Part shown: positions 30,440 through 38,654 of the stretch, piece after piece
Layout of the letters: each line of letters begins with the position of its first letter
Position numbering within the stretch: position 1 is the first letter of the stretch
NCBI GenBank assembly: GCA_019114465.1
Contig: DXFM01000004.1
Location: 1-42,814, forward strand
Length of the DNA: 42,814 nucleotides
Direction: 5' to 3'
Origin: Candidatus Lachnoclostridium avicola
GTDB taxonomy: Bacteria > Bacillota > Clostridia > Lachnospirales > Lachnospiraceae
Translations under genes and position numbers: made by a program
The notes under the pieces: generated by a model
Database searches by the model: none
Told to the model about the DNA's origin: nothing
Seen by the model: only the letters and a program-made list of their open reading frames with translations

Positions 30440-31572
30440 CCGATCTTTCCGAAATTTTCCCGGTTCACATCAAAATCCACCTGGAGCCGCACAGTAAACA
30501 CGGTGCCGTCCATATCGCTGGACACGTCGATGGTCCCGCCGTGCATGTCCACAATATTTTTCGCAATGGCCAGCCCCAGCCCCGTCCCCCCCGTGTTGGA
30601 AGAGCGGGAGTGTTCCACCCGGTAGAATTTGTTAAATATCAGCGGAAGCTCCTCCGCCGGAATCACATAGCCGTAATTGATCACCTGGACGGTGACGATC
30701 TCCTCCTCCGCTGTCACCTTCACCAGCACCCGCTTGCCGTCGGCCCCGTATTTAATGGCGTTGCCGATGAGATTGTCAAACAGGCGTGCCAGCAGGTTGC
30801 CGTCCGCAGTGATCACCTTCGCGGGCACATTGCTCTGCAGCTCATAGGAGAGATTCTTGTCCACAAAGCTGGGGTAGGACTCCTCCAGCAGCTGCCCCAG
30901 CAGCTTCACAATGTCCACTCTGCCCACATTCATGGAAATCTTTCCGTAGTTGAGCTTTGTGAAGCCGAAGAGATCCTCGATCAGCTTTTCCAGCCGCTTC
31001 GCCTTTGTGTAGGCGATGTCGATATATTTGTGCTGGATCTCCGGGGAGACGTCCATCTTCCCGCTGAGAAGCTCCAGATAACCGATGATGGAGGTCAGAG
31101 GCGTCCTCAGATCATGGGCCACATTGGTGATCAGCTCATTTTTCGTCCGCTCCGACTCTCTCTCCTTGTCCATCAGCTCCCGGATCTCCGCCACCATCTT
31201 GTTCAGATTCTCCGCCATGCCGGAAAACTCATCGTCCCCCACCACTTCCACGGAGGTGTTCAAATCCCCCCGGGAAATATTCTCCATGGCGTCTGAGATC
31301 CTGCCGATGTAGCGGATGGATTTCTCCTGAAGGGCCAGAAATGACAGGGAGAAGATCAGAATCCCCACCAGCACGTAGGCCAGCACCACAGCCACATCAG
31401 AGCCGGCGATCATGGCCAGCAGCAGGTTCTCGCTGCCCTCGTTGAGGGCGTAATCCGCCAGCATGGACAGATTTGCCACCAGAAATACCTCCACCAGGCA
31501 GGTGATCACCGTGCTGAACAGAATGTTGGTCACAACCCTTGTGTGATACTTTTTGCTCGTATTACTTTTCAA
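30436..31572 (-). CDS. Sensor histidine kinase (VanS-like)
   Basis: 378 residues. Two membrane helices (about 14-38 and 57-80) are separated by a very short outside loop of some 20 residues. Then come HAMP (82-135), HisKA with His153 (TNVAHDLRTPLTS) and HATPase (N box LFDNLIGNAIKYG; G boxes GGTGLGLAIAKNIV). So little extracytoplasmic sequence points to sensing within the membrane or through a partner, as in kinases that read the state of an ABC transporter; the operon partner ABC makes this plausible. The TTG start overlaps the response regulator by 11 bases. Confidence 0.93.
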   Translation of the reverse strand: MKSNTSKKYHTRVVTNILFSTVITCLVEVFLVANLSMLADYALNEGSENLLLAMIAGSDVAVVLAYVLVGILIFSLSFLALQEKSIRYIGRISDAMENISRGDLNTSVEVVGDDEFSGMAENLNKMVAEIRELMDKERESERTKNELITNVAHDLRTPLTSIIGYLELLSGKMDVSPEIQHKYIDIAYTKAKRLEKLIEDLFGFTKLNYGKISMNVGRVDIVKLLGQLLEESYPSFVDKNLSYELQSNVPAKVITADGNLLARLFDNLIGNAIKYGADGKRVLVKVTAEEEIVTVQVINYGYVIPAEELPLIFNKFYRVEHSRSSNTGGTGLGLAIAKNIVDMHGGTIDVSSDMDGTVFTVRLQVDFDVNRENFGKIG

Positions 31573-32263
31573 TTTTGTAGCCTACCCCCCACACGGTGGT
31601 GATAATCTTGTTCTGTCTGGTATCCTCCTTCATCTTTCCTCTCAGGCGGCGGATATGTACCATAACCGTGTTGTTTGCCTCATACACTTTCTCGTTCCAG
31701 ACCTTCTCGAAGATCTCGTCCGTGCTGAAGACTTTGCCCGGATTGGACGCCAGAAGGTAGAGAATATCGAATTCGATGGGGGTCAGCTTGATCTCCTCCC
31801 CGTATACCGTTACCTTGTGGTTGTCCTTGTTGATCACCAGGCCCCGGATGGAGATCTCATTTTTCTCCGCCTCCCGGACCGCGCTGTTGGGGTTCAACTG
31901 GGTGTACCGGCGCAGCTGGGATTTCACCCGGGCCGTCAGCTCCAGGGGATTGAAGGGTTTTACCACGTAATCATCCGCCCCCGTCCCCAGGCCCAGAATC
32001 TTGTCCAGATCCGTGGATTTGGCGCTGAGCATGATGATGGGAATGTTGCTGGTCTCCCGGATCTTCCGGCACATCTCCATGCCGTCCATTCCAGGCATCA
32101 TAATGTCCAGAAGCACCAGATGAATATCCTCTTTATTTAAAATATCAAGCCCTTCCTGGGCGTTGCTCGCCTTAAACACTTTATAGCCGTCGCTCACCAG
32201 ATAAATTTCCACCAGTTCGGCAATTTCTTTTTCGTCATCAACTACCAGAATATTTGTCTCCAA
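31562..32263 (-). CDS. OmpR-family response regulator (VanR-like)
   Basis: 233 residues: receiver with Asp9/Asp10, phospho-acceptor Asp53 (LLDIMMPG) and Lys in VVKPFNPLEL, then a winged helix (LTPIEFDILYLLASNPGKVFS; VHIRRLRGKMKE). The start codon is TTG at 32263 with AAAGGAGG 8 bases upstream. First gene of the operon, read from the promoter near 32299. It is similar in layout to the 8796 regulator but paired with a much simpler kinase. Confidence 0.94.
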   Translation of the reverse strand: METNILVVDDEKEIAELVEIYLVSDGYKVFKASNAQEGLDILNKEDIHLVLLDIMMPGMDGMEMCRKIRETSNIPIIMLSAKSTDLDKILGLGTGADDYVVKPFNPLELTARVKSQLRRYTQLNPNSAVREAEKNEISIRGLVINKDNHKVTVYGEEIKLTPIEFDILYLLASNPGKVFSTDEIFEKVWNEKVYEANNTVMVHIRRLRGKMKEDTRQNKIITTVWGVGYKIEK

Positions 32264-32298
32264 CCTAGCTTCCTCCTTTGGCCGAGTTTTGTACTCTA

Positions 32299-32307
32299 AC
32301 TATACCA
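32299..32307 (-). promoter_or_regulatory. Extended -10 promoter of the kinase-ABC operon
   Basis: Minus strand TGG-TATAGT (32307-32299), an extended -10 element. No good -35 box stands 17 bases upstream, as is usual for extended -10 promoters. It lies 36 bases before the TTG start of the response regulator. Confidence 0.5.
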
Positions 32308-32341
32308 CATTTCCCCCTGGTTTACTTTACTTTTCTCTTAC

Positions 32342-32379
32342 AAAAAAGGGAACTTCCGGAAATGACTCCGGCCGTTCCC
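32342..32379 (-). terminator. Terminator of the plsC-pheA-ppx-ppk operon
   Basis: Minus strand GGGAAC...GTTCCC (32379-32374 with 32353-32348) with inner pairing CCGGA/TCCGG, followed by TTTTTT. It lies 20 bases after the ppk stop. Confidence 0.85.
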
Positions 32380-32399
32380 TCTCTCGGTTCACTGTCTTT

Positions 32400-34544
32400 T
32401 TACTGGTCTTCCTGGGGCTCCGCCGGGATAAATACCCGCCGGTCCTTCGGCTCCTGCTCCGCCAGTTTCTGTCTCACGGCTGCCGCCGCCTCCTCGCAGA
32501 ACTGATCCTGGGAGCATATCTTCTGCTTTCCTCTCAGGTCCACCTTCTCATAGGAGCCGTCCGGCTGAAGGATATGGGCCTTCACATTGTCCGCCAGCTG
32601 CACCTCCAGAATGTGCATCACCTGCTTTTTGATCTCCGGGTCCTCCACCGGGAACATGATCTCCACCCGCTTGTCCAGGTTCCTGGGCATCCAGTCGGCG
32701 CTGGCCATGAACAGCTGGGGCCGCCCTCCGTTTTCAAAATAGAAAATCCGGCTGTGCTCCAGGAAATTGCCCACAATGGAGCGGACATGGATATTCTCGC
32801 TCAGCTCCGGCACGCCCGCCTTCAGGCAGCAGATGCCCCGGACGATCAGTTCGATCTTCACTCCCGCGCAGGATGCCTCGTAGAGAGACGCGATCACTTC
32901 CTTGTCGCAGAGGGAATTCATCTTTGCGATAATGTGGGCCGGTTCGCCCTTTCTGGCGTTCTCCGTCTCCCGGCGGATCAGCTTCAGCAGCTTTCCCCTC
33001 AGCCACAGGGGAGCCAGCACCAGCTTATTCCAGCCCAGAGGCTCCGAGTAGCCGGAGAGCATGTTGAACACCGCGGTGGCGTCCTCCCCGATGAGGGGAT
33101 TGCAGGTCATGAGGCCGCAGTCCGTGTACTGCTTAGCTGTGGAATCGTTGTAGTTTCCCGTGCCCAGATGAACGTAGCGGCGGATGCCGTCCTCCTCCCG
33201 GCGCACCACCAGGGTGATCTTGCTGTGGGTCTTTAAGCCCACCAGGCCGTAGATCACGTGGCAGCCCGCTTTCTCCAGGGTCTTCGCCCAGTTGATGTTG
33301 TTCTCCTCGTCAAATCTGGCCTTCAGCTCCACAAGCACGGACACCTGCTTGCCGTTGTCCGCCGCAGCCGCCAGAGCCGCGATAATGGGGGAGTTGCCGC
33401 TGACCCGGTACAGGGTCTGCTTGATGGCCAGCACGTCCGGATCCTTGGACGCCGTCCGCACGAAATCCACCACCGGATCAAAACTCTCATAGGGATGGTG
33501 GAGGAAAATATCTCCCTTCCGGATATTGGTGAAAATATCATCGTCGTTCATCAGGGTCGGAACCCTCTGAGGCGTGTATTTGGGAGTTTTCAGGGCGTCA
33601 AATCCGTCCAATCCGTACATTTTCATGAGGAACGTCAGATCCAGAGGTCCGTTGATAAAGAAAATGTCGTCGTTCTCTATCCGCAGCTCCTTCTTTAAGA
33701 TCTTTAACAGGCGCTTGTCCACCCGCTCGTCAATCTCCAGACGGATCACTTCCCCCCACTGGCGCTTCTTTAACTGTTTTTCAATCTCCACCAGCAGGTC
33801 CTCCGCCTCCTCCTCGTCAATGCTGAAATCGGCGTTTCTCATAATCCGGAAGGGATGGGCCGTCACAATGTCATAGTTTAAGAACAGGGACTGGATATTT
33901 CTCTCAATGATCTCCTCCAGCAGGATTACCGCCCGTCCTTCGCCCTTCTCCGGGATCTCCACCACTCTCGGGATCACGCTGGGCACCTGGACCATGGCAA
34001 AATCCAGGGTGTCGTCCTCCCCGCTCTTTTTCTTCACCAGGGCGGCAATGTTTAAGGTCTTGTTCCGCACCAGGGGAAACGGCCTGGAAGAATCCACTGC
34101 CATGGGCGTCAGAACCGGATATACATAGTCGTGGAAATACCGGTCCACATACTCGCCCTCTTCCTTCGTCAGATCCTCATGGCTGACGATCACCCGAAGG
34201 CCCTGCTGCTTCAGGGCGGGAACCAGCGACCGGCTGTAGGTGGAATACTGCAGATTCACCAGCTCGTGAGTCTTCTCCGCGATCTTCTCCAGCTGCTGCT
34301 TCGGCTTCATGCCCGCAATGTCCGGCTTCTCATAGCCGGCATGCACCATATCTTTTAAGGACGCCACCCGGACCATGAAGAATTCATCCAGGTTGGACGC
34401 CGTAATGCTCAAGAATTTCAGTCTCTCGAACAGGGGGATGTTCTTATCCCTGGCCTCGCTCAGAACCCGGTAGTTAAACTCCAGCCAGCTCAGCTCCCTG
34501 TTCACATAATTTTTCGGATTGGTATAGATATCTTCCGCCGCCAT
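32400..34544 (-). CDS. ppk1: Polyphosphate kinase 1
   Basis: 714 residues. It makes polyphosphate from ATP, reversibly. The N-terminal domain NRELSWLEFNYRVLSEA, the two PLD-like catalytic domains with autophosphorylated His in YGLVGLKTHSKITLV, HLGTGNYND, and SADWMPRNLDKRVEI are all present. The ATG at 34544 overlaps the ppx stop by one base (TGATG) and has AAAAGGAGG 8 bases upstream. Pairing with ppx allows balanced synthesis and breakdown. Confidence 0.96.
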   Translation of the reverse strand: MAAEDIYTNPKNYVNRELSWLEFNYRVLSEARDKNIPLFERLKFLSITASNLDEFFMVRVASLKDMVHAGYEKPDIAGMKPKQQLEKIAEKTHELVNLQYSTYSRSLVPALKQQGLRVIVSHEDLTKEEGEYVDRYFHDYVYPVLTPMAVDSSRPFPLVRNKTLNIAALVKKKSGEDDTLDFAMVQVPSVIPRVVEIPEKGEGRAVILLEEIIERNIQSLFLNYDIVTAHPFRIMRNADFSIDEEEAEDLLVEIEKQLKKRQWGEVIRLEIDERVDKRLLKILKKELRIENDDIFFINGPLDLTFLMKMYGLDGFDALKTPKYTPQRVPTLMNDDDIFTNIRKGDIFLHHPYESFDPVVDFVRTASKDPDVLAIKQTLYRVSGNSPIIAALAAAADNGKQVSVLVELKARFDEENNINWAKTLEKAGCHVIYGLVGLKTHSKITLVVRREEDGIRRYVHLGTGNYNDSTAKQYTDCGLMTCNPLIGEDATAVFNMLSGYSEPLGWNKLVLAPLWLRGKLLKLIRRETENARKGEPAHIIAKMNSLCDKEVIASLYEASCAGVKIELIVRGICCLKAGVPELSENIHVRSIVGNFLEHSRIFYFENGGRPQLFMASADWMPRNLDKRVEIMFPVEDPEIKKQVMHILEVQLADNVKAHILQPDGSYEKVDLRGKQKICSQDQFCEEAAAAVRQKLAEQEPKDRRVFIPAEPQEDQ

Positions 34545-36067
34545 CACTTTATCCTCCTTTTCTGCTTCAGTACCGGGCGTATTCCGTAGATCTCCTCAAA
34601 GAACTCCTGCTTCTGCTCAAAGGCGATCTTCTCCGCGGTGATATCCCCTTCATAGGAGGTGGACACCGTCAGGATTCCCTCCTTCACCGCGATCTTCGCC
34701 CCCGCCAGCTTCTGCTTGTGACTTCTGTCCATGGAATTGGCCAGCCGCAGAATGGCTACCAGCTTGGCCGCCAGCATGCTGTCCTCCCCCGACTCCTCAT
34801 AGCTGAATTCCTGCCGGTTGAAGCGGACCACATTGGCCACCAGCTCCCTCTCCCTGTGGGAAAGGCCGATGATCTCCGTACTCATGATAATATTGTAGGA
34901 GCAGATGCTGGCATCCCGGACGCTGACAAATTTGCCGCAGGAATGGAGATTGACCGCGATCTGAAGCAGCAGTCTCTCCCGCTTTCCCATACCGTGGTAC
35001 TTTTTCATGGCGTCAAAGATTCCCAGAGCATACTCCTCCAGAGCCTGAATATGGGGGATATGGCTCTTATACCGTTTCGCCATCACTCTGGCGGAAGCGA
35101 TAATATCGCCGGAAAAATCGTGTTTGAATTTGACCAGCCTGGTCTCCTCCCCATACTCGGCAGCCATGCCGTCCAGCAGGCACACGCCGGGCACCCACAT
35201 GGTCTCCGCTCCCGTCAGCGCCATCACCCGCTCATAGATGGCGGCGCTGGGGGTGAGCAGGGCCGCATATTCCGGGCTCACCCCGTACTCATCCTCTTTC
35301 TGCCCACGGCTCATGGCCGTCAGTTTTTTATAGAAATTCCGGTAGTCCGCGGCGGAAATCCACTCTCCCGGCCCGTCCTCGGAAAAATGGCGGGCCAGAT
35401 GAATCACCGCGCTTCCTGTGGCGATCAGGTTTTTGATCTCCCGGTCCTTCAGGTACATCTTCCGGAAGGTAAACAGTTCATTGTCCACCATCTCGCTGAG
35501 CAGTTCCGTCCGGCTCTCCCGGCTCTCATTCTGAATCCGGTTTAAGAAGCCGCGCAGCCGCATCACCCCCAGGGGAAGATTCTGGGTGGTCACCAGAGCG
35601 TCCTTGTCAAACAGGGAGATCTGCATACCGCCAAATCCCACGTCCACCGTGGCCGTTCCCTTCTGGATCATCCGGTTGAACCCCGCGTCCTTTCCCGCTA
35701 TGGCTTTATAAGTGAGGAACCGCTGCTCCGAATTGCTGATGATCTTCACCTTCAGCCCGGTGCGCACCCGGATCTGATCCAGCACGATCCTGTTATTTCT
35801 CGCCTCTCTCAGGGCGCTGGTGGCGTAGGCCCGGCGCTCATCTGCCCGGTACCCCTCCGCGATGCGCACAAAGTCCGCCAGCACTCCGCACATCTCCTCC
35901 ACTCTCTGGTAGCTGATCACCCCTGTGCGGTATGTATCGCTGCCCAGGGGGAGAGCATAGCGCACATGATCCACCTTGCGGATCCCGCTCCCTGACGAGA
36001 TTTCATAAATTCCCAGTTCCAGCTCAAAGGAACCGATGTCAATCGCTGCAAATATTCTTCCGGCCAC
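34544..36067 (-). CDS. ppx: Ppx/GppA exopolyphosphatase with HD-like C-terminal domain
   Basis: 507 residues from the GTG at 36067, which has AAGGAGG 8 bases upstream and yields the usual family start (FAAIDIGSFELELGIYEIS). An ATG at 36088 has no comparable ribosome site. It is an actin-like ASKHA fold with VDVGFGGMQISLF in the phosphate-binding region, where canonical enzymes have DIGGGS; this Gly change may alter activity. The C-terminal half (about 310-500) is an HD-type helical domain (NLHSCGKFVSVRDA, IIGLSHRERELVANVVRF). It removes terminal phosphates from polyphosphate or pppGpp. Confidence 0.88.
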   Translation of the reverse strand: MAGRIFAAIDIGSFELELGIYEISSGSGIRKVDHVRYALPLGSDTYRTGVISYQRVEEMCGVLADFVRIAEGYRADERRAYATSALREARNNRIVLDQIRVRTGLKVKIISNSEQRFLTYKAIAGKDAGFNRMIQKGTATVDVGFGGMQISLFDKDALVTTQNLPLGVMRLRGFLNRIQNESRESRTELLSEMVDNELFTFRKMYLKDREIKNLIATGSAVIHLARHFSEDGPGEWISAADYRNFYKKLTAMSRGQKEDEYGVSPEYAALLTPSAAIYERVMALTGAETMWVPGVCLLDGMAAEYGEETRLVKFKHDFSGDIIASARVMAKRYKSHIPHIQALEEYALGIFDAMKKYHGMGKRERLLLQIAVNLHSCGKFVSVRDASICSYNIIMSTEIIGLSHRERELVANVVRFNRQEFSYEESGEDSMLAAKLVAILRLANSMDRSHKQKLAGAKIAVKEGILTVSTSYEGDITAEKIAFEQKQEFFEEIYGIRPVLKQKRRIK

Positions 36068-36128
36068 TGTCTCAACCTCCTTATCCATATCCCCATGGCC
36101 TTTCTTACGGCGCCTCCCTCAGCCTGGA

Positions 36129-37253
36129 TTAATAATTTCCCAGGATCCTCAAATTGGCCGCCTCCTCGGAAACGCCCTTTAAGGCATTGGCCACCGCCGG
36201 CTCATCCAGCCGTCCCTCAATATCCACAAAAAACCGGTATTCCCAGTTTCTCCCGGGAATGGGCCGGGACTGAATCATCCTCATGTTCACATTGTTGTAA
36301 ATAAAATTGCTCAGCATGTTGTAAAGAGTTCCGCTCCTGTGGGGAAGTTCAAAGCAGAGACTCACCTTCGCCGCGTCCTTCTGATAGACCCGGTTTCTGG
36401 ACACCACAATAAAGCGGGTCACATTGTCCTTGTTGTAATTGATCCCGGACTTTAAGATCTGAAGGCCGTAGAGCTTCGCCGCCGCCTCGCTGGCCACCGC
36501 CGCCTGAGACGGATCCCCCTCCTCCAGCACCTTTTTCGCTGCCACCGCCGTGTTCTCCACGCTGATCTGGCTCCACTCCCCGTGGCTGTTTAAATACTCC
36601 GAGCACTGCATCAGCGCCTGGGGGTGGGAAAAAACCGTATGTATCTGCTCCAGACTTCCTCCCGGCACTCCCAGCAGGGCGTGCTTTACCGGCAGGAAGA
36701 TCTCCGCCACAATGCAGTTGTGGTATTTGATCAGCAGGTCGTAATTGTCGCTCACCGCTCCCGCGGAGGAATTCTCAATGGGCAGTACCCCGTAGTCCGC
36801 CCGTCCGTCCTCCACGGCCCGCATGGCCTCCTCCCAGGTGCGCACATGGAAGGCGTCCGCGTCCTCGCCGAAATAGGCCATGGACGCCTCATGGCTGTAG
36901 GCCCCTTCCACGCCCTGATACACCACTCTGGCTCCCTCCACGGGAATCCGGTCAATCTTCTGAAAGCCGGTGTCAAAGGTCTGCCCATGCTCCGCCAGCA
37001 GGCGGTACTGCAGCCTTCTGCTGATGGTCATCAGCTGGGTAAACAGCTCCGACGCTCCCTGGCGGTACTCCTCGCCCGCCATCTGCCGGACCGCCTCCAG
37101 CTTCTGCTTCTCCCGCTCCCCGTCGTACACCGGCTTTCCCACGGAAATCTTGTACTCCGCCACGTCGCCGCACAGTTTCATCCTTTTTTCATACAGATCC
37201 ACGATCTGTCGGTCGATCACATCCAGTTCTTTCCTGATCTCCTGTAAATCCAA
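36129..37253 (-). CDS. pheA: Bifunctional chorismate mutase/prephenate dehydratase
   Basis: 374 residues. An AroQ-type chorismate mutase domain (1-90; IRKELDVIDRQIVDLYEKRM) is followed by prephenate dehydratase (about 108-290; VVYQGVEGAYSHEAS, ENSSAGAV, NVTRFIVVSR) and a C-terminal ACT domain with GTLY and QSRP in place of the usual GALY and ESRP, which bind phenylalanine. It converts chorismate to phenylpyruvate for phenylalanine synthesis and should be inhibited by phenylalanine. The start is TTG at 37253 with GGAGG 9 bases upstream. It lies 6 bases after plsC. Confidence 0.94.
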   Translation of the reverse strand: MDLQEIRKELDVIDRQIVDLYEKRMKLCGDVAEYKISVGKPVYDGEREKQKLEAVRQMAGEEYRQGASELFTQLMTISRRLQYRLLAEHGQTFDTGFQKIDRIPVEGARVVYQGVEGAYSHEASMAYFGEDADAFHVRTWEEAMRAVEDGRADYGVLPIENSSAGAVSDNYDLLIKYHNCIVAEIFLPVKHALLGVPGGSLEQIHTVFSHPQALMQCSEYLNSHGEWSQISVENTAVAAKKVLEEGDPSQAAVASEAAAKLYGLQILKSGINYNKDNVTRFIVVSRNRVYQKDAAKVSLCFELPHRSGTLYNMLSNFIYNNVNMRMIQSRPIPGRNWEYRFFVDIEGRLDEPAVANALKGVSEEAANLRILGNY

Positions 37254-37259
37254 TTCTGC

Positions 37260-38009
37260 CTACCTCCAAGTTTTTCTTTCTTCCAGCTGCTTTTCCAGCA
37301 TGCCGCGGATCACTTCTCTGGTATATTCCCCCACAAACTTCCTCTGGGACGGCTCCAGCTGCTTTATGTAAATGGGGTCGCCGTACTCAATGATTACATG
37401 GGAAGGCCGGATAAACGGCAGATGGGCCTCGAACACCTCCGCCGTTCCCGTTATGGCCACCGGCACCACCGGATGGCCGGACTTCTCCGCGATTTTCAGG
37501 CTTCCCTCTTTAAATTCCAGCATGTCCAGCTCGCTGGCTCCCCGGCTTCTGGTCCCTTCCGGGAAGATCCATATGGAAATGCCCGCCTTGATCTTCGCCA
37601 CTCCTTCCAGAATGGTCTTCAGACCCTCCTTAATATTCTTCCGGTCCAGGAACAGGCAGTTTACATTTCTCATCCAGTCCCTGAGAAGAATATACCGGTC
37701 CATCTCCTTCTTCGCCACAAAGCCCGTCAGGCCGGGAACGGTGGTGTATCCCACCAGAATGTCAAAATAGCTCCTGTGGTTGCCCACATACAGCACTGAC
37801 GTGTCCGGAATCTTCTCCTTCCCCCTCACCGTCACCGTCACGCCGGACAGCCGCAGCAGAAACCGGAACATAAACTGTACGATGGCCAGACTCTGTCTGC
37901 TTTTCCGGTCCGGATTCGCCTTTCCCAGCAGCCATTCCACGATGAGGATGGGAATGCTGAATATTAAAAATAAAATGACGCTTAACGCCACCAGAATAAA
38001 ACGAATCAT
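37260..38009 (-). CDS. plsC: 1-acyl-sn-glycerol-3-phosphate acyltransferase
   Basis: 249 residues from the ATG at 38009; an ATG at 38051 lies inside the promoter's -10 region and cannot be used. An N-terminal membrane anchor (about 5-25) precedes the acyltransferase motifs NHRSYFD (HX4D) and FPEGTRSRG (glycerol-phosphate binding). It adds the second acyl chain to lysophosphatidate to make phosphatidate. It opens the operon with pheA, ppx and ppk, an unusual set of functions but very tightly spaced. Confidence 0.92.
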   Translation of the reverse strand: MIRFILVALSVILFLIFSIPILIVEWLLGKANPDRKSRQSLAIVQFMFRFLLRLSGVTVTVRGKEKIPDTSVLYVGNHRSYFDILVGYTTVPGLTGFVAKKEMDRYILLRDWMRNVNCLFLDRKNIKEGLKTILEGVAKIKAGISIWIFPEGTRSRGASELDMLEFKEGSLKIAEKSGHPVVPVAITGTAEVFEAHLPFIRPSHVIIEYGDPIYIKQLEPSQRKFVGEYTREVIRGMLEKQLEERKTWR

Positions 38010-38050
38010 GTCTCTTTTGTCCTTTCCTTCTCCTTTCGCCTTATCATACA

Positions 38051-38079
38051 ATTATATAAAAATGGTTCCGATAACACAA
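38051..38079 (-). promoter_or_regulatory. Promoter of the plsC operon
   Basis: Minus strand TTGTGT (38079-38074), a 17-base spacer and a perfect TATAAT (38056-38051). It decides the plsC start, because transcription would begin near 38044. Confidence 0.7.
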
Positions 38080-38081
38080 GC

Positions 38082-38549
38082 CTAAGACCGTCTCTTTTTT
38101 GTTAAATCTGCATGAGATTTTGTTAAATTTTCAAAAAGAAGTCCCGTTCCAAACCACAGGGGAGCAAAGTCCAGACGGATCAGTCCGTTCACATTGGAAT
38201 GGCGGCCGGAATAGTCCCAGGGGCAGATTCCCCGGGTGGTCAGCCAGGCTCCCGTGGTGTATTCCACCAGAAAGATCAGCACCATATAGAGCATTCCGTG
38301 GCGCACCGCCCGGTCCGCCGGCCGGATGTCCCCGTCCCCGATCCACCGGTCCGCCAGACGGCCGATGGGCTCCAGAAGGGCCCCCAGCCCGTAAATGGGA
38401 AACATGATCAGGGAAGTCCTGCCCATAAGCTTCCAGTCTCCCCCGGCCAGGGATTCCGCCGCCGTAAACATCACCTCCAGGCACCACCCGGCCACGCCGC
38501 ATTTTAAAAAGTTTTCCGCCAGTTTTTTCATCTCTCTCACCACTCTCAT
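38082..38549 (-). CDS. CmpB-like membrane protein (putative ABC transporter permease family)
   Basis: 155 residues from the ATG at 38549; the frame is open to 38585, and an ATG at 38531 is also possible. Four membrane helices are visible. The signature W-Y-S-x4-N-x2-G-x-I-x7-W (WDYSGRHSNVNGLIRLDFAPLW region) is typical of the CmpB family (PF06541-like), often annotated as an ABC permease though no transporter role is proven. It is a lone gene between the plsC promoter and the divergent DUF3089 gene. Confidence 0.75.
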   Translation of the reverse strand: MRVVREMKKLAENFLKCGVAGWCLEVMFTAAESLAGGDWKLMGRTSLIMFPIYGLGALLEPIGRLADRWIGDGDIRPADRAVRHGMLYMVLIFLVEYTTGAWLTTRGICPWDYSGRHSNVNGLIRLDFAPLWFGTGLLFENLTKSHADLTKKRRS

Positions 38550-38591
38550 GCCCTCAGTATGCGCAGGGGCGGAAAAAAATATCACAGATCC

Positions 38592-38620
38592 GTGACATTT
38601 CCCCCCATTGATGGTAAGAT
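38592..38620 (+). promoter_or_regulatory. Promoter of the DUF3089 lipoprotein gene
   Basis: GTGACA (38592-38597), a 17-base spacer and TAAGAT (38615-38620). A short inverted repeat TCAC-N6-GTGA (38582-38595) overlaps its -35 box and could be an operator. Confidence 0.45.
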
Positions 38621-38654
38621 GTGACGGTAAAAAAGCAGAGAGGAGATTTATATT

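Noticed and set aside
38582..38597. CRP/FNR-type site before the DUF3089 gene
   Set aside because: The arms read TCAC-N6-GTGA, the opposite of the TGTGA-N6-TCACA arrangement, so it was kept only as a short inverted repeat.
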